From Chryseobacterium indologenes (GTDB taxonomy: Bacteria > Bacteroidota > Bacteroidia > Flavobacteriales > Weeksellaceae): a stretch of 64,000 bases of DNA. The notes beneath the pieces were generated by a model. The model had not been told where the DNA came from. It searched no databases and saw nothing but the letters and a program-made list of their open reading frames with translations. The position numbers were made by a program, and so were the translations under genes. The DNA lies in assembly GCF_002025665.1 (NCBI RefSeq), contig NZ_CP018786.1, forward strand, positions 2,232,001 through 2,296,000, written 5' to 3'. This document shows positions 6,417 through 15,587 of this stretch, in pieces (position 1 is the stretch's first letter; each line of letters opens with the position of its first letter).

Positions 6417-9224
6417 TTATTGTTCCAATTTTTCTTTGATGTATTTTGCCGTATAGGACTTTTTATTTTTAGTCAGATCTTCCGGTGTTCCTGCAAATAC
6501 AACTTCACCACCATGTTTTCCGGCTTCCGGACCGATATCGATAATATAATCGGCACATTTGATGATATCAGGCTGATGTTCAATAACAATCACCGAATGT
6601 CCAAGATCAATCAATGCCTGCAATGATTTAAGTAATTTCTGAATATCATGGAAGTGAAGTCCTGTAGAAGGTTCATCAAAAATGAATAACGTTTTATCTG
6701 TTGTTACGCCTTTTACAAGGAATGAAGCCAGTTTCACACGTTGTGCCTCACCACCGGAAAGGGTGGAGGAGCTTTGCCCCAGCTGCAGATAGCCTAAACC
6801 TACTTCCTGCAAAGGTCTCAACTTCGTTACGATCTTTTCTTCATTATTATCTTTAAAGAATGCCAATGCTTCATCTACCGTCATATGAAGGATATCAGAG
6901 ATGTTTTTCTCATCAAATCTTACTTCAAGAATTTCATTTTTGAATCGTGTTCCTTTACAAACTTCACATTCGAGCTCAATGTCTGCCATAAACTGCATGG
7001 AAACATTGATCACACCTTCTCCTTTACATTCATCACATCTTCCGCCATCCACGTTGAAAGAGAAATGTTTAGGTTTATAGCCCATCATTTTGGCTACTTT
7101 CTGCTTGGCAAAAAGATCACGGATATCATCGTAAGCTTTTAAGTATGTTACAGGGTTTGAACGGGATGATTTTCCGATTGGGTTTTGATCAATCAATTCA
7201 ATATTTTTGATCAGTTTCTTAGGGAATTCTACAGAATCATAGTCTCCTTTTTTACCACCCATTCCAAGCTGGATCTGAATGTCATTGGTAAGGATTTCTT
7301 TCATCAAAGTAGATTTTCCGCTTCCTGAAACTCCGGAAATGACTACCAGACTTTCCAAAGGAACGTCTACATCTATATTTTTAAGATTATTCTGACGGGC
7401 TCCTTTAATATGAATCCATTCTTTTCCTTTTCTTCTTTTCTTCGGAACTTCAATTTCAAGTCTTCCGGTAAGATATTCTGAAGTAAGGGTGTTGGCTTTT
7501 TTCAGGTCTTTATAATCCCCTGCAAATACCAGTTCACCACCAAGATAACCCGCTTCCGGACCGATATCAATAATATAATCCGCAGCTCTCATCACATCTT
7601 CATCGTGCTCTACTACAATAACGGTATTTCCAAGATCACGAAGGTTTTTCAATACTTCGATCAGGTTTTCGGTGTCTTTAGAGTGCAGCCCGATAGAAGG
7701 CTCATCCAGAATATAAATAGAACCTACCAAAGAACTTCCTAAACTGGTTGCTAAGTTAATTCTCTGGCTTTCTCCTCCTGAAAGGGTATTGGACGTTCTG
7801 TTTAAGGTTAAATATCCTAAACCTACCTTTAATAAGAATTCCAGGCGGGTGGTGATTTCATAGATCAGTCTTTTAGCGACTTCTTTGTCGTGATCTGAAA
7901 GCTTTAATCCATTAATGACCGGAGCCAGCTCATCCAAAGGAAGTTCAATCATTGATTGAATATTATGTCCGTCTACTTTTACCCAGCTTGTTTCTTCACG
8001 AAGTCTCAATCCTTCACATGTTGGACAAAGGGTTTTTCCTCTATAACGGGAAAGCATTACTCTGTACTGGATTTTGTATAGATTTTCTTCAAGCATTTTG
8101 AAGAAATTATTGATGCAAGGGAAATTACTCTTTCCGTCACCTTTCCAAAGGAAATTTTTCTGTTCTTTTGTTAGCTGATGATAAGGTTTGTGGATAGGGA
8201 AGTCACCTGCTTTTTTGATGAAATCTTTTTTCCATTCGCTCATCGTTTCTCCTCTCCAGCAGACAACGGCATCTTCGTAGATGGATAATGTTTTATTAGG
8301 AACTACAAGATCCTCGTCAATTCCGATTACTTTTCCGTATCCTTCACATGCCGGACATGCTCCGTATGGGTTATTAAAGCTGAAAAAATGAACATTGGGT
8401 TCAAGGAACTCCATGCCGTCCAGCTCAAATTTATTAGAGAATTCCTTTATTTTTTCCGTTTCTGTGTTCTTTAGTGAACAATAGCCGCGTCCTTCATAGA
8501 ACGCCATTTGAATAGAGTCTGCAAGTCTTTGTAAAAAACTTTCGTCCTCTTCGTACGAGAAACGGTCGATCACAAGATTGATGATCATACCTTTTTCAGG
8601 AGTAAAACCAAAACTTTCCAAATCTTCAATTCCGGCAAGATTTCCATTGATTTCAAGCCTTGTGAAACCTGCCAGTTTTAAAATATTTAAGGTTTCCTTA
8701 AAATTATCAACATCATATTCCAAAGGAGCGGTCAGGAGAAAAGAAGTATCCTTTTTAGAAGCTTTAATAAAGTCTACCACATCAGACACTGAATCTTTTT
8801 TTACTTCTTCTCCGGAAACCGGTGAAAAGGTTTTCCCGATTCTTGCAAATAAAAGCTTCATATAATCGTAGATTTCCGTAGAAGTTCCTACCGTAGAACG
8901 AGGATTGGAAGAAATTACTTTCTGCTGGATGGCAATAGAAGGCGCAAGTCCTTTGATATCATCCACTTTTGGTTTTTCTAATTTTCCCAAAAACTGACGG
9001 GCATAAGAACTTAAACTTTCTACATATCTTCTCTGTCCTTCAGCATAAATAGTATCAAAGGCCAAAGAGGATTTTCCACTTCCTGAAACTCCTGTAATAA
9101 CAATAAGTTTATTTTTCGGAATCAGGACGTCTATATGTTTCAGATTGTTAAGATGTGCATTCTTAACGAAAATCTGTTTTTTTATGTCTATTTCTGTTGT
9201 GTTAGCCATATTTTGTTTATTCAT
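6417..9224 (-). CDS. uvrA: excinuclease ABC subunit UvrA
   Basis: At 935 residues it matches the normal UvrA length of about 940. Both ABC halves are complete: Walker A GVSGSGKSS at 45-53, signature LSGGESQR in the first half, GVSGSGKST and LSGGEAQR in the second, and the zinc modules CPACEGYG/CPTCEG and CDECKGEG/CEVCKG. UvrA recognises helix distortions with UvrB in nucleotide excision repair. Start ATG 9224 is kept; ATG 9209 (MANTTEI) is a fair alternative. A possible -7 box (TAATTTTG, minus strand 9414-9421) lies 190 bases upstream. No SOS box was recognised. Confidence 0.97.
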   Translation of the reverse strand: MNKQNMANTTEIDIKKQIFVKNAHLNNLKHIDVLIPKNKLIVITGVSGSGKSSLAFDTIYAEGQRRYVESLSSYARQFLGKLEKPKVDDIKGLAPSIAIQQKVISSNPRSTVGTSTEIYDYMKLLFARIGKTFSPVSGEEVKKDSVSDVVDFIKASKKDTSFLLTAPLEYDVDNFKETLNILKLAGFTRLEINGNLAGIEDLESFGFTPEKGMIINLVIDRFSYEEDESFLQRLADSIQMAFYEGRGYCSLKNTETEKIKEFSNKFELDGMEFLEPNVHFFSFNNPYGACPACEGYGKVIGIDEDLVVPNKTLSIYEDAVVCWRGETMSEWKKDFIKKAGDFPIHKPYHQLTKEQKNFLWKGDGKSNFPCINNFFKMLEENLYKIQYRVMLSRYRGKTLCPTCEGLRLREETSWVKVDGHNIQSMIELPLDELAPVINGLKLSDHDKEVAKRLIYEITTRLEFLLKVGLGYLTLNRTSNTLSGGESQRINLATSLGSSLVGSIYILDEPSIGLHSKDTENLIEVLKNLRDLGNTVIVVEHDEDVMRAADYIIDIGPEAGYLGGELVFAGDYKDLKKANTLTSEYLTGRLEIEVPKKRRKGKEWIHIKGARQNNLKNIDVDVPLESLVVISGVSGSGKSTLMKEILTNDIQIQLGMGGKKGDYDSVEFPKKLIKNIELIDQNPIGKSSRSNPVTYLKAYDDIRDLFAKQKVAKMMGYKPKHFSFNVDGGRCDECKGEGVINVSMQFMADIELECEVCKGTRFKNEILEVRFDEKNISDILHMTVDEALAFFKDNNEEKIVTKLRPLQEVGLGYLQLGQSSSTLSGGEAQRVKLASFLVKGVTTDKTLFIFDEPSTGLHFHDIQKLLKSLQALIDLGHSVIVIEHQPDIIKCADYIIDIGPEAGKHGGEVVFAGTPEDLTKNKKSYTAKYIKEKLEQ

Positions 9225-9678
9225 AAAAGTAACTGTAAAGCATTAAAACTTTCAGTATAATGGTGTTTTGCCTTAGAATTTTCCTAGGCTGTCATCAATT
9301 GAACTTTTACATGTATTCCCTAATTCATCTGATATTCTGCAGCTATATTTTTTTAGATTGCCGACAGAATTACCATTGAAAAAAGAATAATTTCATCGTA
9401 AAATTAAGACCCACAAAATTACGAAATTTTAGCGAAAAATTTACGCTTATCTTATTGTTAAAAATTGTTATTATCAACATGAAATAAGAAGTCGAAAAAG
9501 GAAATAGATCTGTTGGTGAATGATAAAAATGAATATTTTTTGTGGACTTAATTTTGTTTTACGGTTTATTTTACAGTGTTTTATATAATTTTTAAAAATA
9601 TATTGTGTTTTTTTATTTAACTATTGTTTTATGTTGTAAAATTATTTAAAATTGTAGCCGTAAATATGTAATATAGAA
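9225..9678. other. intergenic region upstream of uvrA
   Basis: Very AT-rich, about 450 bases, no protein-coding frame of note. The only candidate signal is a minus-strand TAnnTTTG box (TAATTTTG at 9414-9421) that could start a long uvrA leader. The right half holds several runs of T and A and must contain a plus-strand promoter if the terminated small transcript at 9679-9775 is real, but no TAnnTTTG match stands out there. Confidence 0.35.
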
Positions 9679-9775
9679 ATGAGAAAATTATTCAGAGATC
9701 TAGTTACACATTTAATGAGAAAAAGATAAAATTACTCCCTCACACAGATGCAGCATTATGTTGCATCTTTTTTTA
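9679..9775 (+). ncRNA. candidate small transcript with a 16-codon frame and strong terminator
   Basis: AGATGCAGCA (9746-9755) pairs with TGTTGCATCT (9759-9768) around a 3-base loop, followed by TTTTTTT: a strong plus-strand terminator. The gene to the left (uvrA) runs leftward, so this terminator must end an RNA that begins inside the intergenic region. A short frame at 9679-9729 encodes MRKLFRDLVTHLMRKR. The RNA may be a small RNA, a micro-peptide mRNA, or a prematurely ended leader of the TonB receptor gene that starts 74 bases downstream. The 5' end is unknown; the interval given starts at the short frame. Confidence 0.45.
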
Positions 9776-9848
9776 TGACAACTATCATTTGCCTGTCTTG
9801 GTGAACTCCCTTACTTTTGGACTCTGTTAAAAAACGACGAAAACGATT

Positions 9849-11660
9849 ATGATCAAAAAGATAGGAAGTGCTTTTTTTCTGGGATCTTTACTTTGGGTAC
9901 ATGCACAGGAAAAGACAACAGATATTGAAAGCATCGAATTTCAGGGAAAATTTATCTCTACACCTTATAAAAGTGCCAATCAGAACATCAGTGTTATCAC
10001 CAGAGAAGACATTGTAAATTCTCCGGCTAAAAGTATAGACGAAATCCTTCAACAGGTACCAGGAATGGATATCAGAAGGAGAGGTGCTAATGGCGTGCAG
10101 AGTGATATCGGTTTTCGTGGTAGTTCTTTTGAGCAGGTTTTGCTGCTTCTGAACGGAATCAGAATGAATGATTCCCAGACCGGACATAATAATATGAATA
10201 TTCCGGTAGATCTGGATGAAGTAGAAAAGATAGAGATTATTAAAGGCCCTGCAGCACGACGTTTCGGACAGAATGCTTATGCCGGTGTGATTAATATCGT
10301 TACCAAAACTACCCCAGGGAAGAAAGTGAAAATCAGTGCGGAAGGAGGTGATTATGGTTCTTATGGTCTTGGATTCAATGCACAGATTGGAAATGAGAAA
10401 TTTACCAACTCTCTTCAAGCCAATTCTGCTTCTTCGGAAGGGTATATGTTCAATACGGATTATGAAATCAGAAATGTATTTTATCAGGGAAAGCTGAATA
10501 TTAAAAACGGAGATGTGAGAGTACAGGCGGGGTTTTCGGAAAAGAAATTCGGGGCCAATGGTTTTTATGCTTCCAGTGCTGCCACCAAACAGTATGAAGA
10601 AACACAAGCGTCTATCGTAAGTGTGGCTCACCAGCAGACTTTTGGAAAGCTGAAGCTTAATTCTAACGTATACTGGAGAAGAGGACAGGATATGTACCTT
10701 TATGACCGATGGAATCCGGATTTTTACCGAAATATGCACATCGGAAATAATGTGGGTGGAGAAGTGAATTCCAGCTATCAGTGGGGATTGGGAACAACCG
10801 GAATTGGGGTTGAATTGAGAAAAGAATTTTTAGTAAGCAGTAATTTGGGTGATCGAAACCGTTTTGTATCTCAGGTTTTCTTTGAACATCATTTTTCATT
10901 ACTGGATAAAAAACTGAACATCAGTCCGGGAATTTCATGGGCTAATTATTCTAAGGAAGGAAATTTCTTTTATCCGGGGCTTGATGTAGGCTATAACTTT
11001 AGTGCCAATTCTAAAATCTATGGAAACATCGCAAAAGTACACCGTGTACCCACTTTTACCGAACTTTATTATGTAAGCAAAACGGAACAGGGAAACCCGG
11101 ATTTACAGCCTGAAAATGCTTTGTCATCAGAAGTAGGATATCAATATCAAAATAATAGAATTTTGGCAAAAATCAGCGGGTTTTTAAGAAATTCCAGCAA
11201 CTCTATTGACTGGATAAAAAAAGACCTGAGTGATAAAGTATGGTATGCTCAGAATGTAGGAGATATTAAAACCAAAGGAATCGAGGCAGAGTGGAGTCAT
11301 AGACCGACAGACTGGTTAAAATATACAGTTGGCTACACATATATTGACAGCAAATATGAAGAAAAAGCTGGTGTGGTTTCAAGATATATTCTGGACAATC
11401 TGAAACATCAGTTTGTTTCCAAGCTAGAGGTGAAATTCCTGAAAAACTTTACCAATGAGCTTGTTTACCGCTACAATGAAAGAGTCAATCTGGGTACATA
11501 TAATCTTGTAGATGAGAAGCTGAGCTTTGCTAAAAAAGATTACTCAGTATATGTGTTGATTAACAATTTGACCAACACAAAATATACCGAAGCATTTGGG
11601 GTGGGAATGCCGCAAAGATGGTTCCATATTGGTTTTTCTTATACAATCAATATTAAGTAA
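9849..11660 (+). CDS. TonB-dependent outer-membrane receptor, BtuB/siderophore type
   Basis: A 603-residue receptor: signal peptide ending near VHAQ, plug domain (ISVITREDIVNSPAKSIDEILQQVPG; GFRGSSFEQVLLLLNG; IEIIKGPAARRFGQNAYAGVINIVTK) and a 22-strand-type barrel ending in a C-terminal aromatic-rich strand (WFHIGFSYTINIK). PTFTELYY and NPDLQPENALSSEVGY are common barrel signatures of BtuB- and siderophore-like receptors. It is short and lacks a carboxypeptidase-regulatory N-domain, unlike SusC proteins. Ligand not predictable; no cobalamin riboswitch was recognised upstream. A DUF2490 barrel gene follows 72 bases later, possibly with its own promoter. Confidence 0.92.
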   Translation: MIKKIGSAFFLGSLLWVHAQEKTTDIESIEFQGKFISTPYKSANQNISVITREDIVNSPAKSIDEILQQVPGMDIRRRGANGVQSDIGFRGSSFEQVLLLLNGIRMNDSQTGHNNMNIPVDLDEVEKIEIIKGPAARRFGQNAYAGVINIVTKTTPGKKVKISAEGGDYGSYGLGFNAQIGNEKFTNSLQANSASSEGYMFNTDYEIRNVFYQGKLNIKNGDVRVQAGFSEKKFGANGFYASSAATKQYEETQASIVSVAHQQTFGKLKLNSNVYWRRGQDMYLYDRWNPDFYRNMHIGNNVGGEVNSSYQWGLGTTGIGVELRKEFLVSSNLGDRNRFVSQVFFEHHFSLLDKKLNISPGISWANYSKEGNFFYPGLDVGYNFSANSKIYGNIAKVHRVPTFTELYYVSKTEQGNPDLQPENALSSEVGYQYQNNRILAKISGFLRNSSNSIDWIKKDLSDKVWYAQNVGDIKTKGIEAEWSHRPTDWLKYTVGYTYIDSKYEEKAGVVSRYILDNLKHQFVSKLEVKFLKNFTNELVYRYNERVNLGTYNLVDEKLSFAKKDYSVYVLINNLTNTKYTEAFGVGMPQRWFHIGFSYTINIK

Positions 11661-11712
11661 TTGTTAATTTGAACATGAATAAAAGTTAATATTAACAAAT
11701 TGTTAAAAAATA

Positions 11713-11720
11713 TACATTTG
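11713..11720 (+). promoter_or_regulatory. -7 box TACATTTG for the DUF2490 gene
   Basis: Matches TAnnTTTG and is followed after 12 bases by the ATG at 11733, giving a very short leader. It also explains why the frame extending upstream to TTG 11700 is not the start. Confidence 0.6.
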
Positions 11721-11732
11721 CAAAAATTTTTT

Positions 11733-12449
11733 ATGAAACGTCTTATAGGCTTAGGTTTATTACTTGGAATATCTTTTTTTAAAGCACAGGAACACATTTC
11801 CAGCTTCAATGCAGTGACTCTGACCTATAAGTTTCATCCGAAATTTTTCCTTTATGCTGAAGGGCAGATGCGTGGTAACGAAGATTATACCTACCCTGAT
11901 TATTATGAAATAAAAGGGGGATTAGGGTATAATCTTACCAAAAACCACAAACCTTTTGTGGGGCTTGGAAGATATGTTAACTATAAAGAACATAGTCTGA
12001 GCAGAGAAGAGTTCAGGGTATGGCTTCAGGACGTTATTGATATCAAGAAAGGTATTGTAAAGTTTGAAAACCGTTTCCGTGCTGAAAAGAGCTGGTTTTA
12101 CGAGCCAAAAACAGATCAGACTTCCCAGAGAATGCGTTACAGATACCGTCTGAACGTAAGTGTTCCTTTAAATGCAAAAACCATCAAAAAAGGAACTGTT
12201 TTCGCCAATGCTTATGACGAGGTGTTCTTTGTCTCTCCGATGAAGCCTACTTTCGCCAGAAATAGAGTCTATGGCGGTTTCGGCTATCAGATCGATGATT
12301 ATTTCGGTATTGTGAGCGGATATCTGTGGCAGCGTGAATTTGAAGCAAAAGGAAACAAAAATTTACATTTCGTTTACCTTGCGTTAAACATCAATATTGA
12401 CGGAACAAACCACCATACGAAAACTTACGATTTCCCGGGTGCGGATTAA
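11733..12449 (+). CDS. DUF2490 outer-membrane beta-barrel protein
   Basis: From ATG 11733 the 238-residue protein has a signal peptide (MKRLIGLGLLLGISFFKAQ) and then alternating amphipathic strands (FFLYAEGQMRGNEDYTYPDYYE, in part; KFENRFRAEKSWF; RMRYRYRLNVSVPL; FGIVSGYLWQRE) typical of DUF2490 barrels. Function of the family is unknown; it often sits near TonB receptors or transport genes. An upstream TTG at 11700 would add 11 residues in front of the signal peptide and lies inside the promoter, so it is rejected. Its stop overlaps the stop of the convergent HD gene by four bases. Confidence 0.85.
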   Translation: MKRLIGLGLLLGISFFKAQEHISSFNAVTLTYKFHPKFFLYAEGQMRGNEDYTYPDYYEIKGGLGYNLTKNHKPFVGLGRYVNYKEHSLSREEFRVWLQDVIDIKKGIVKFENRFRAEKSWFYEPKTDQTSQRMRYRYRLNVSVPLNAKTIKKGTVFANAYDEVFFVSPMKPTFARNRVYGGFGYQIDDYFGIVSGYLWQREFEAKGNKNLHFVYLALNINIDGTNHHTKTYDFPGAD

Positions 12450-12892
12450 TACTTCTCTATCAGATAACGATAAGCTTTCAGATATTTATTAAATCTTTTG
12501 ATATCCTTAGGAGTAAGCTCTCTGTTTACTCTTCTAAGGTCCATATTATCACGAAGATCATTCAGTTTTACAGCTACAGAAAGGAGAGATCGTTCCGTCC
12601 TTTTGATGAATTCATCATAGTCTTCTTCCGGATCAAGCTTTGTAAGGCAGCTGATGGCAAAAATAATATATTCAGGGAATCCTTCCGATCTTAAATAATC
12701 CAGGCTGAATTCCAGTGGGTGATCCTCCACAACATCGTGCAGAACCCCTACAATCTTTTCATCCAGTGTTTTACCATAATTCATTACACGCATTACATGG
12801 GCAATGTATGGAGCATGGTATTTATCGGTTTGTCCTTTATGAGCCTTATCGGCGATTTTGATTGCTTTATTCAGTAATTCTTCTTTTGTCAT
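12446..12892 (-). CDS. HD-domain hydrolase, Mesh1/SpoT-like small form
   Basis: From ATG 12892 the protein has 148 residues. KAHKGQTDKYHAPYIAHVMRV (His in the first metal site), GVLHDVVED (the HD pair) and KLNDLRDN are the hallmarks of the SpoT/Mesh1 hydrolase fold. Such small forms may hydrolyse (p)ppGpp or related nucleotides; that substrate is inferred. The longer frame starting at 12946 would run through the terminator hairpin of the gene upstream, and a TAnnTTTG box (TATTTTTG, 12913-12920 minus) sits 20 bases before 12892, so the shorter start is preferred. Confidence 0.85.
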   Translation of the reverse strand: MTKEELLNKAIKIADKAHKGQTDKYHAPYIAHVMRVMNYGKTLDEKIVGVLHDVVEDHPLEFSLDYLRSEGFPEYIIFAISCLTKLDPEEDYDEFIKRTERSLLSVAVKLNDLRDNMDLRRVNRELTPKDIKRFNKYLKAYRYLIEKY

Positions 12893-12921
12893 TTCTAATG
12901 AAAAATAGAGTACAAAAATAA

Positions 12922-12949
12922 AAAATGCCTTAAAAAAATAAGGCATTTT
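12922..12949 (-). terminator. terminator of the YegP gene
   Basis: AAAATGCCTT and AAGGCATTTT form a 10-bp stem with an A-rich loop; on the minus strand a T-rich tract follows. It separates the YegP-like gene from the HD-hydrolase promoter directly downstream. Confidence 0.8.
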
Positions 12950-12971
12950 ATGAAGAATATTTTATATGATT

Positions 12972-13307
12972 TTAAAAGTTTGTTTCATCCTCTATATGAG
13001 CATGTGGAGCATTGTTTTTTACGGATTCTATTCCGTTTTCCATGCCATTGTCAGATTCATACATCTGACTGGTTCCTATGATTTGTCCGTTTCCTGCCTT
13101 TAGATTAAAATAGCACCTGCCGTCATTGGCCGTATTTCTTTCAAATTTTGCATCTTCCTGTGCATTGGTCTTTACAGATCCGATTCCACTTTCGCAGGAT
13201 GGTTTGGTACTGTATCCCTGGCTGGTTAAAATAACCTGCCCGTTTCCAGCTTTGAGGTTGAACTGAAAGTCTCCGTTTGTTCTTTTAGAGATAATAAATT
13301 TTCCCAT
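12972..13307 (-). CDS. YegP-like protein with two DUF1508 repeats
   Basis: The 111 residues are two copies of one unit: FQFNLKAGNGQVILTSQGY near 14-32 and CYFNLKAGNGQIIGTSQMY near 65-83, each followed by a Gly-Ile-x-Ser-Val-Lys helix (SGIGSVKTNA, NGIESVKNNA). This tandem DUF1508 layout is that of E. coli YegP. The fold is small alpha/beta; its biochemical role is not established. A short acidic tail follows. The gene has its own terminator and starts 26 bases after the stop of the secreted protein upstream, so the two may share a transcript. Confidence 0.9.
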   Translation of the reverse strand: MGKFIISKRTNGDFQFNLKAGNGQVILTSQGYSTKPSCESGIGSVKTNAQEDAKFERNTANDGRCYFNLKAGNGQIIGTSQMYESDNGMENGIESVKNNAPHAHIEDETNF

Positions 13308-13333
13308 GGTAATAGTTTTTAGTTTGTGTTAGG

Positions 13334-13648
13334 TTATTTGGATGGTAGTATTTTTTTCCGATTGACCTGAAACCTATCAGGAGTAATTGTATTTAAAATT
13401 TTATATTGTGAATAATCCTTTGAAGGTTCTTTTAAAGCCAGATAAAGAGTAGTGTCATTGGGCTTAACCGTTAATATTTTGTAAAGTTCTTTTTGAGGTT
13501 GATCCGGTTTCAGAGCAAAATATCCCGGGAATTTTCCTTTAGCAACAATTTTTGTGGTATCCATCTTGGGTACAGGAAGTAAATTATCTTTTTTTTGTGC
13601 TGAAAAAGTAACGGAAATAAGGAGTATTGGAAATAATAAAATTTTCAT
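13334..13648 (-). CDS. small secreted protein of unknown function
   Basis: A 104-residue protein with a Sec signal peptide (MKILLFPILLISVTFSAQ) and a short hydrophilic mature part rich in Lys, Pro and Thr (NLLPVPKMDTTKIVAKGKF, KPNDTTLYLALKEP). No cysteine, lipobox or domain was recognised. It precedes the YegP gene by 26 bases on the same strand. Probably periplasmic. Confidence 0.7.
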   Translation of the reverse strand: MKILLFPILLISVTFSAQKKDNLLPVPKMDTTKIVAKGKFPGYFALKPDQPQKELYKILTVKPNDTTLYLALKEPSKDYSQYKILNTITPDRFQVNRKKILPSK

Positions 13649-13746
13649 GTGTTATGTAATTTAAAATAAAAATAATGATTTTTTTTGAATAACATTGCTA
13701 AATACCGTTAATTTCAATGGATGTCATAATTAATAAAGATCAAAAA

Positions 13747-13769
13747 AGCGCCTCAAAAATTGAGGCGCT
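13747..13769 (-). terminator. terminator of the fad operon
   Basis: AGCGCCTCAA (13747-13756) and TTGAGGCGCT (13760-13769) form a 10-bp stem with a 3-base loop; on the minus strand TTTTTT follows. It lies 24 bases past the acyl-CoA dehydrogenase stop. Confidence 0.9.
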
Positions 13770-13792
13770 GAATCAAATTTATGTTATTAAGA

Positions 13793-15571
13793 CTAATAAG
13801 CTCCTTTCTCTATATAGTGAGCTGCTACTTTTTCAGTAAGCGCTACTACATTCGGATGGTTGGTATATTTAGTGAATCTTCTTAATCCTGAAAGCATCAT
13901 TCTCTGCTCATCTCCTTCAGCGAAAGAAACAATTCCTTCTTTAGCTGCAGTAATGATTTTCTCAACCGCTTTGTAAAGATTTAACTGAGCCATAGCTGCT
14001 TCTACAGATTCAGGAGAAAAGTGTTTTTCTGCTCTTAATACTGCAGATTCTGCCATGTAGATCTGGTTAAGGATTTCAGAAGCATTCAATAATAAATGCT
14101 GTTGTTTTTCAATATCCATCATGTATTTCTGAAGAGCTGCTCCGGAAACCATTAAGAATACTTTCTTAAGGTTTGCTATAATCGCTTTTTCTTCACTCAT
14201 AAATTCTGAATAGTCAGGAACTTCAAATGAAGGAATACCCATTAATTCTTTACTGATAGCCATTGCAGGAGATAAAAGATCCAATTCACCTTTCATTGCT
14301 CTCTTGATCAGCATTCCTACTGCTAATAATCTGTTGATTTCATTGGTCCCTTCATAGATTCTTGAAATTCTTGAATCTCTCCAAGCTGCTTCCATAGGAG
14401 TGTCTTCAGAGAATCCCATCCCTCCGTATACCTGGATCCCTTCATCTGCTGTATGCTGAGCAAGGTCAGAAACGAATACTTTAAGGATTGAACATTCTAC
14501 AGCGAATTCTTCAACACCTTTCAGCTCTGCTTCCTGATGGCTTAATCCACTTGCTACTAATTCATCAATTTTATCCTGCACGTTTTTAGCAGCTCTGTAA
14601 GAACCAGCTTCACTTACGAAAACTCCGGTTGCCATTTCAGCAATTTTCTTTCTGATCGCTCCGAAAGTTGCAATAGAAACCCCAAATTGTTTTCTTTCGT
14701 TAGAATACTGGATAGAGTGGTTTAAGATTCTTCTCTGTGCATCAAGACATGCTGCAGCCAGTTTGATACGGCCTACGTTCAATGCATTTAAAGCGATTTT
14801 GAAACCATTGTTTCTTTCTCCTAAAAGATTTTCCACAGGGATCTTCATATCATTGAAGAAAACCTGACGGGTAGAAGAAGCACGGATACCTAATTTGTGT
14901 TCTTCCTCTCCGAACGTTAAGCTTCCAGGGTTTTCAAGTTCAGATCTGTTGATTACAAACCCTGTGATATTTTTATCATCATCAATTTTAGCGAATAATG
15001 TAAATGTATCTGCAAATCCTGCATTAGAGATCCACATTTTCTGTCCGTTGATGATATAATGTTTTCCGTCTTCGGAAAGTTTTGCTTTTGTTTTTCCTGA
15101 ATTGGCATCAGAACCAGCATCCGGCTCTGTCAGACAGTAAGCCCCGAATTTTGTTCCTGTTGCTAAATCCGGAAGGTATTTTTTCTTTTGTTCTTCAGTT
15201 CCGTAAAGAACGATTGGCAACGTTCCAATTCCGGTGTGTGCTCCATAAGCCGTAGCCAATGAACCTGTAGTTCCGGAAATATAATCACAAGCAAGCATTG
15301 TTGTCACAAAGCCCATTCCAAGACCTCCGTATTCTTCAGGAACAGCGATTCCCAGCATTCCCATTTCGCCCAGTTTACGCATTGTTTCTTCAGTGAATGC
15401 ATAATCTTTCTTTTCGAAACGCTCTCTTTGGGGAACAACCTCTCTATCTATAAATTCCTTCGCAGAATCACGAAGCATTTTTTGTTCTTCATTCAGTTCT
15501 TCAATACTGAAAATTTCGTTTGCAGGAATTTGTTTGATTAGGAATTCCCCGCCTTTAAGTATATTGCTCAT
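13793..15571 (-). CDS. acyl-CoA dehydrogenase, very-long-chain type
   Basis: A 592-residue flavoenzyme. The N-terminal and middle ACAD domains show CLTEPDAGSDANSG and WISNAGFAD, and the C-terminal domain carries QVYGGMGFSEDTPMEAAWRD and the IYEGTNEINR loop with the catalytic Glu. About 180 residues continue past the canonical end, as in VLCAD/ACAD9-like proteins and Bacillus FadE. It makes the first dehydrogenation of beta-oxidation, from acyl-CoA to enoyl-CoA. It is the last gene of the MarR-FadB-FadA operon and sits behind the four-helix-bundle insertion. Confidence 0.93.
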   Translation of the reverse strand: MSNILKGGEFLIKQIPANEIFSIEELNEEQKMLRDSAKEFIDREVVPQRERFEKKDYAFTEETMRKLGEMGMLGIAVPEEYGGLGMGFVTTMLACDYISGTTGSLATAYGAHTGIGTLPIVLYGTEEQKKKYLPDLATGTKFGAYCLTEPDAGSDANSGKTKAKLSEDGKHYIINGQKMWISNAGFADTFTLFAKIDDDKNITGFVINRSELENPGSLTFGEEEHKLGIRASSTRQVFFNDMKIPVENLLGERNNGFKIALNALNVGRIKLAAACLDAQRRILNHSIQYSNERKQFGVSIATFGAIRKKIAEMATGVFVSEAGSYRAAKNVQDKIDELVASGLSHQEAELKGVEEFAVECSILKVFVSDLAQHTADEGIQVYGGMGFSEDTPMEAAWRDSRISRIYEGTNEINRLLAVGMLIKRAMKGELDLLSPAMAISKELMGIPSFEVPDYSEFMSEEKAIIANLKKVFLMVSGAALQKYMMDIEKQQHLLLNASEILNQIYMAESAVLRAEKHFSPESVEAAMAQLNLYKAVEKIITAAKEGIVSFAEGDEQRMMLSGLRRFTKYTNHPNVVALTEKVAAHYIEKGAY

Positions 15572-15587
15572 TTGTTATTATTTTAAA

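Noticed and set aside
9776..9848. Cobalamin or other riboswitch before the TonB receptor
   Set aside because: No B12-box-like sequence or conserved core was recognised in the leader; only a terminator further upstream is visible.
9888..10739. Minus-strand frame of 283 codons
   Set aside because: Antisense to the TonB receptor plug and barrel, no recognisable motif.
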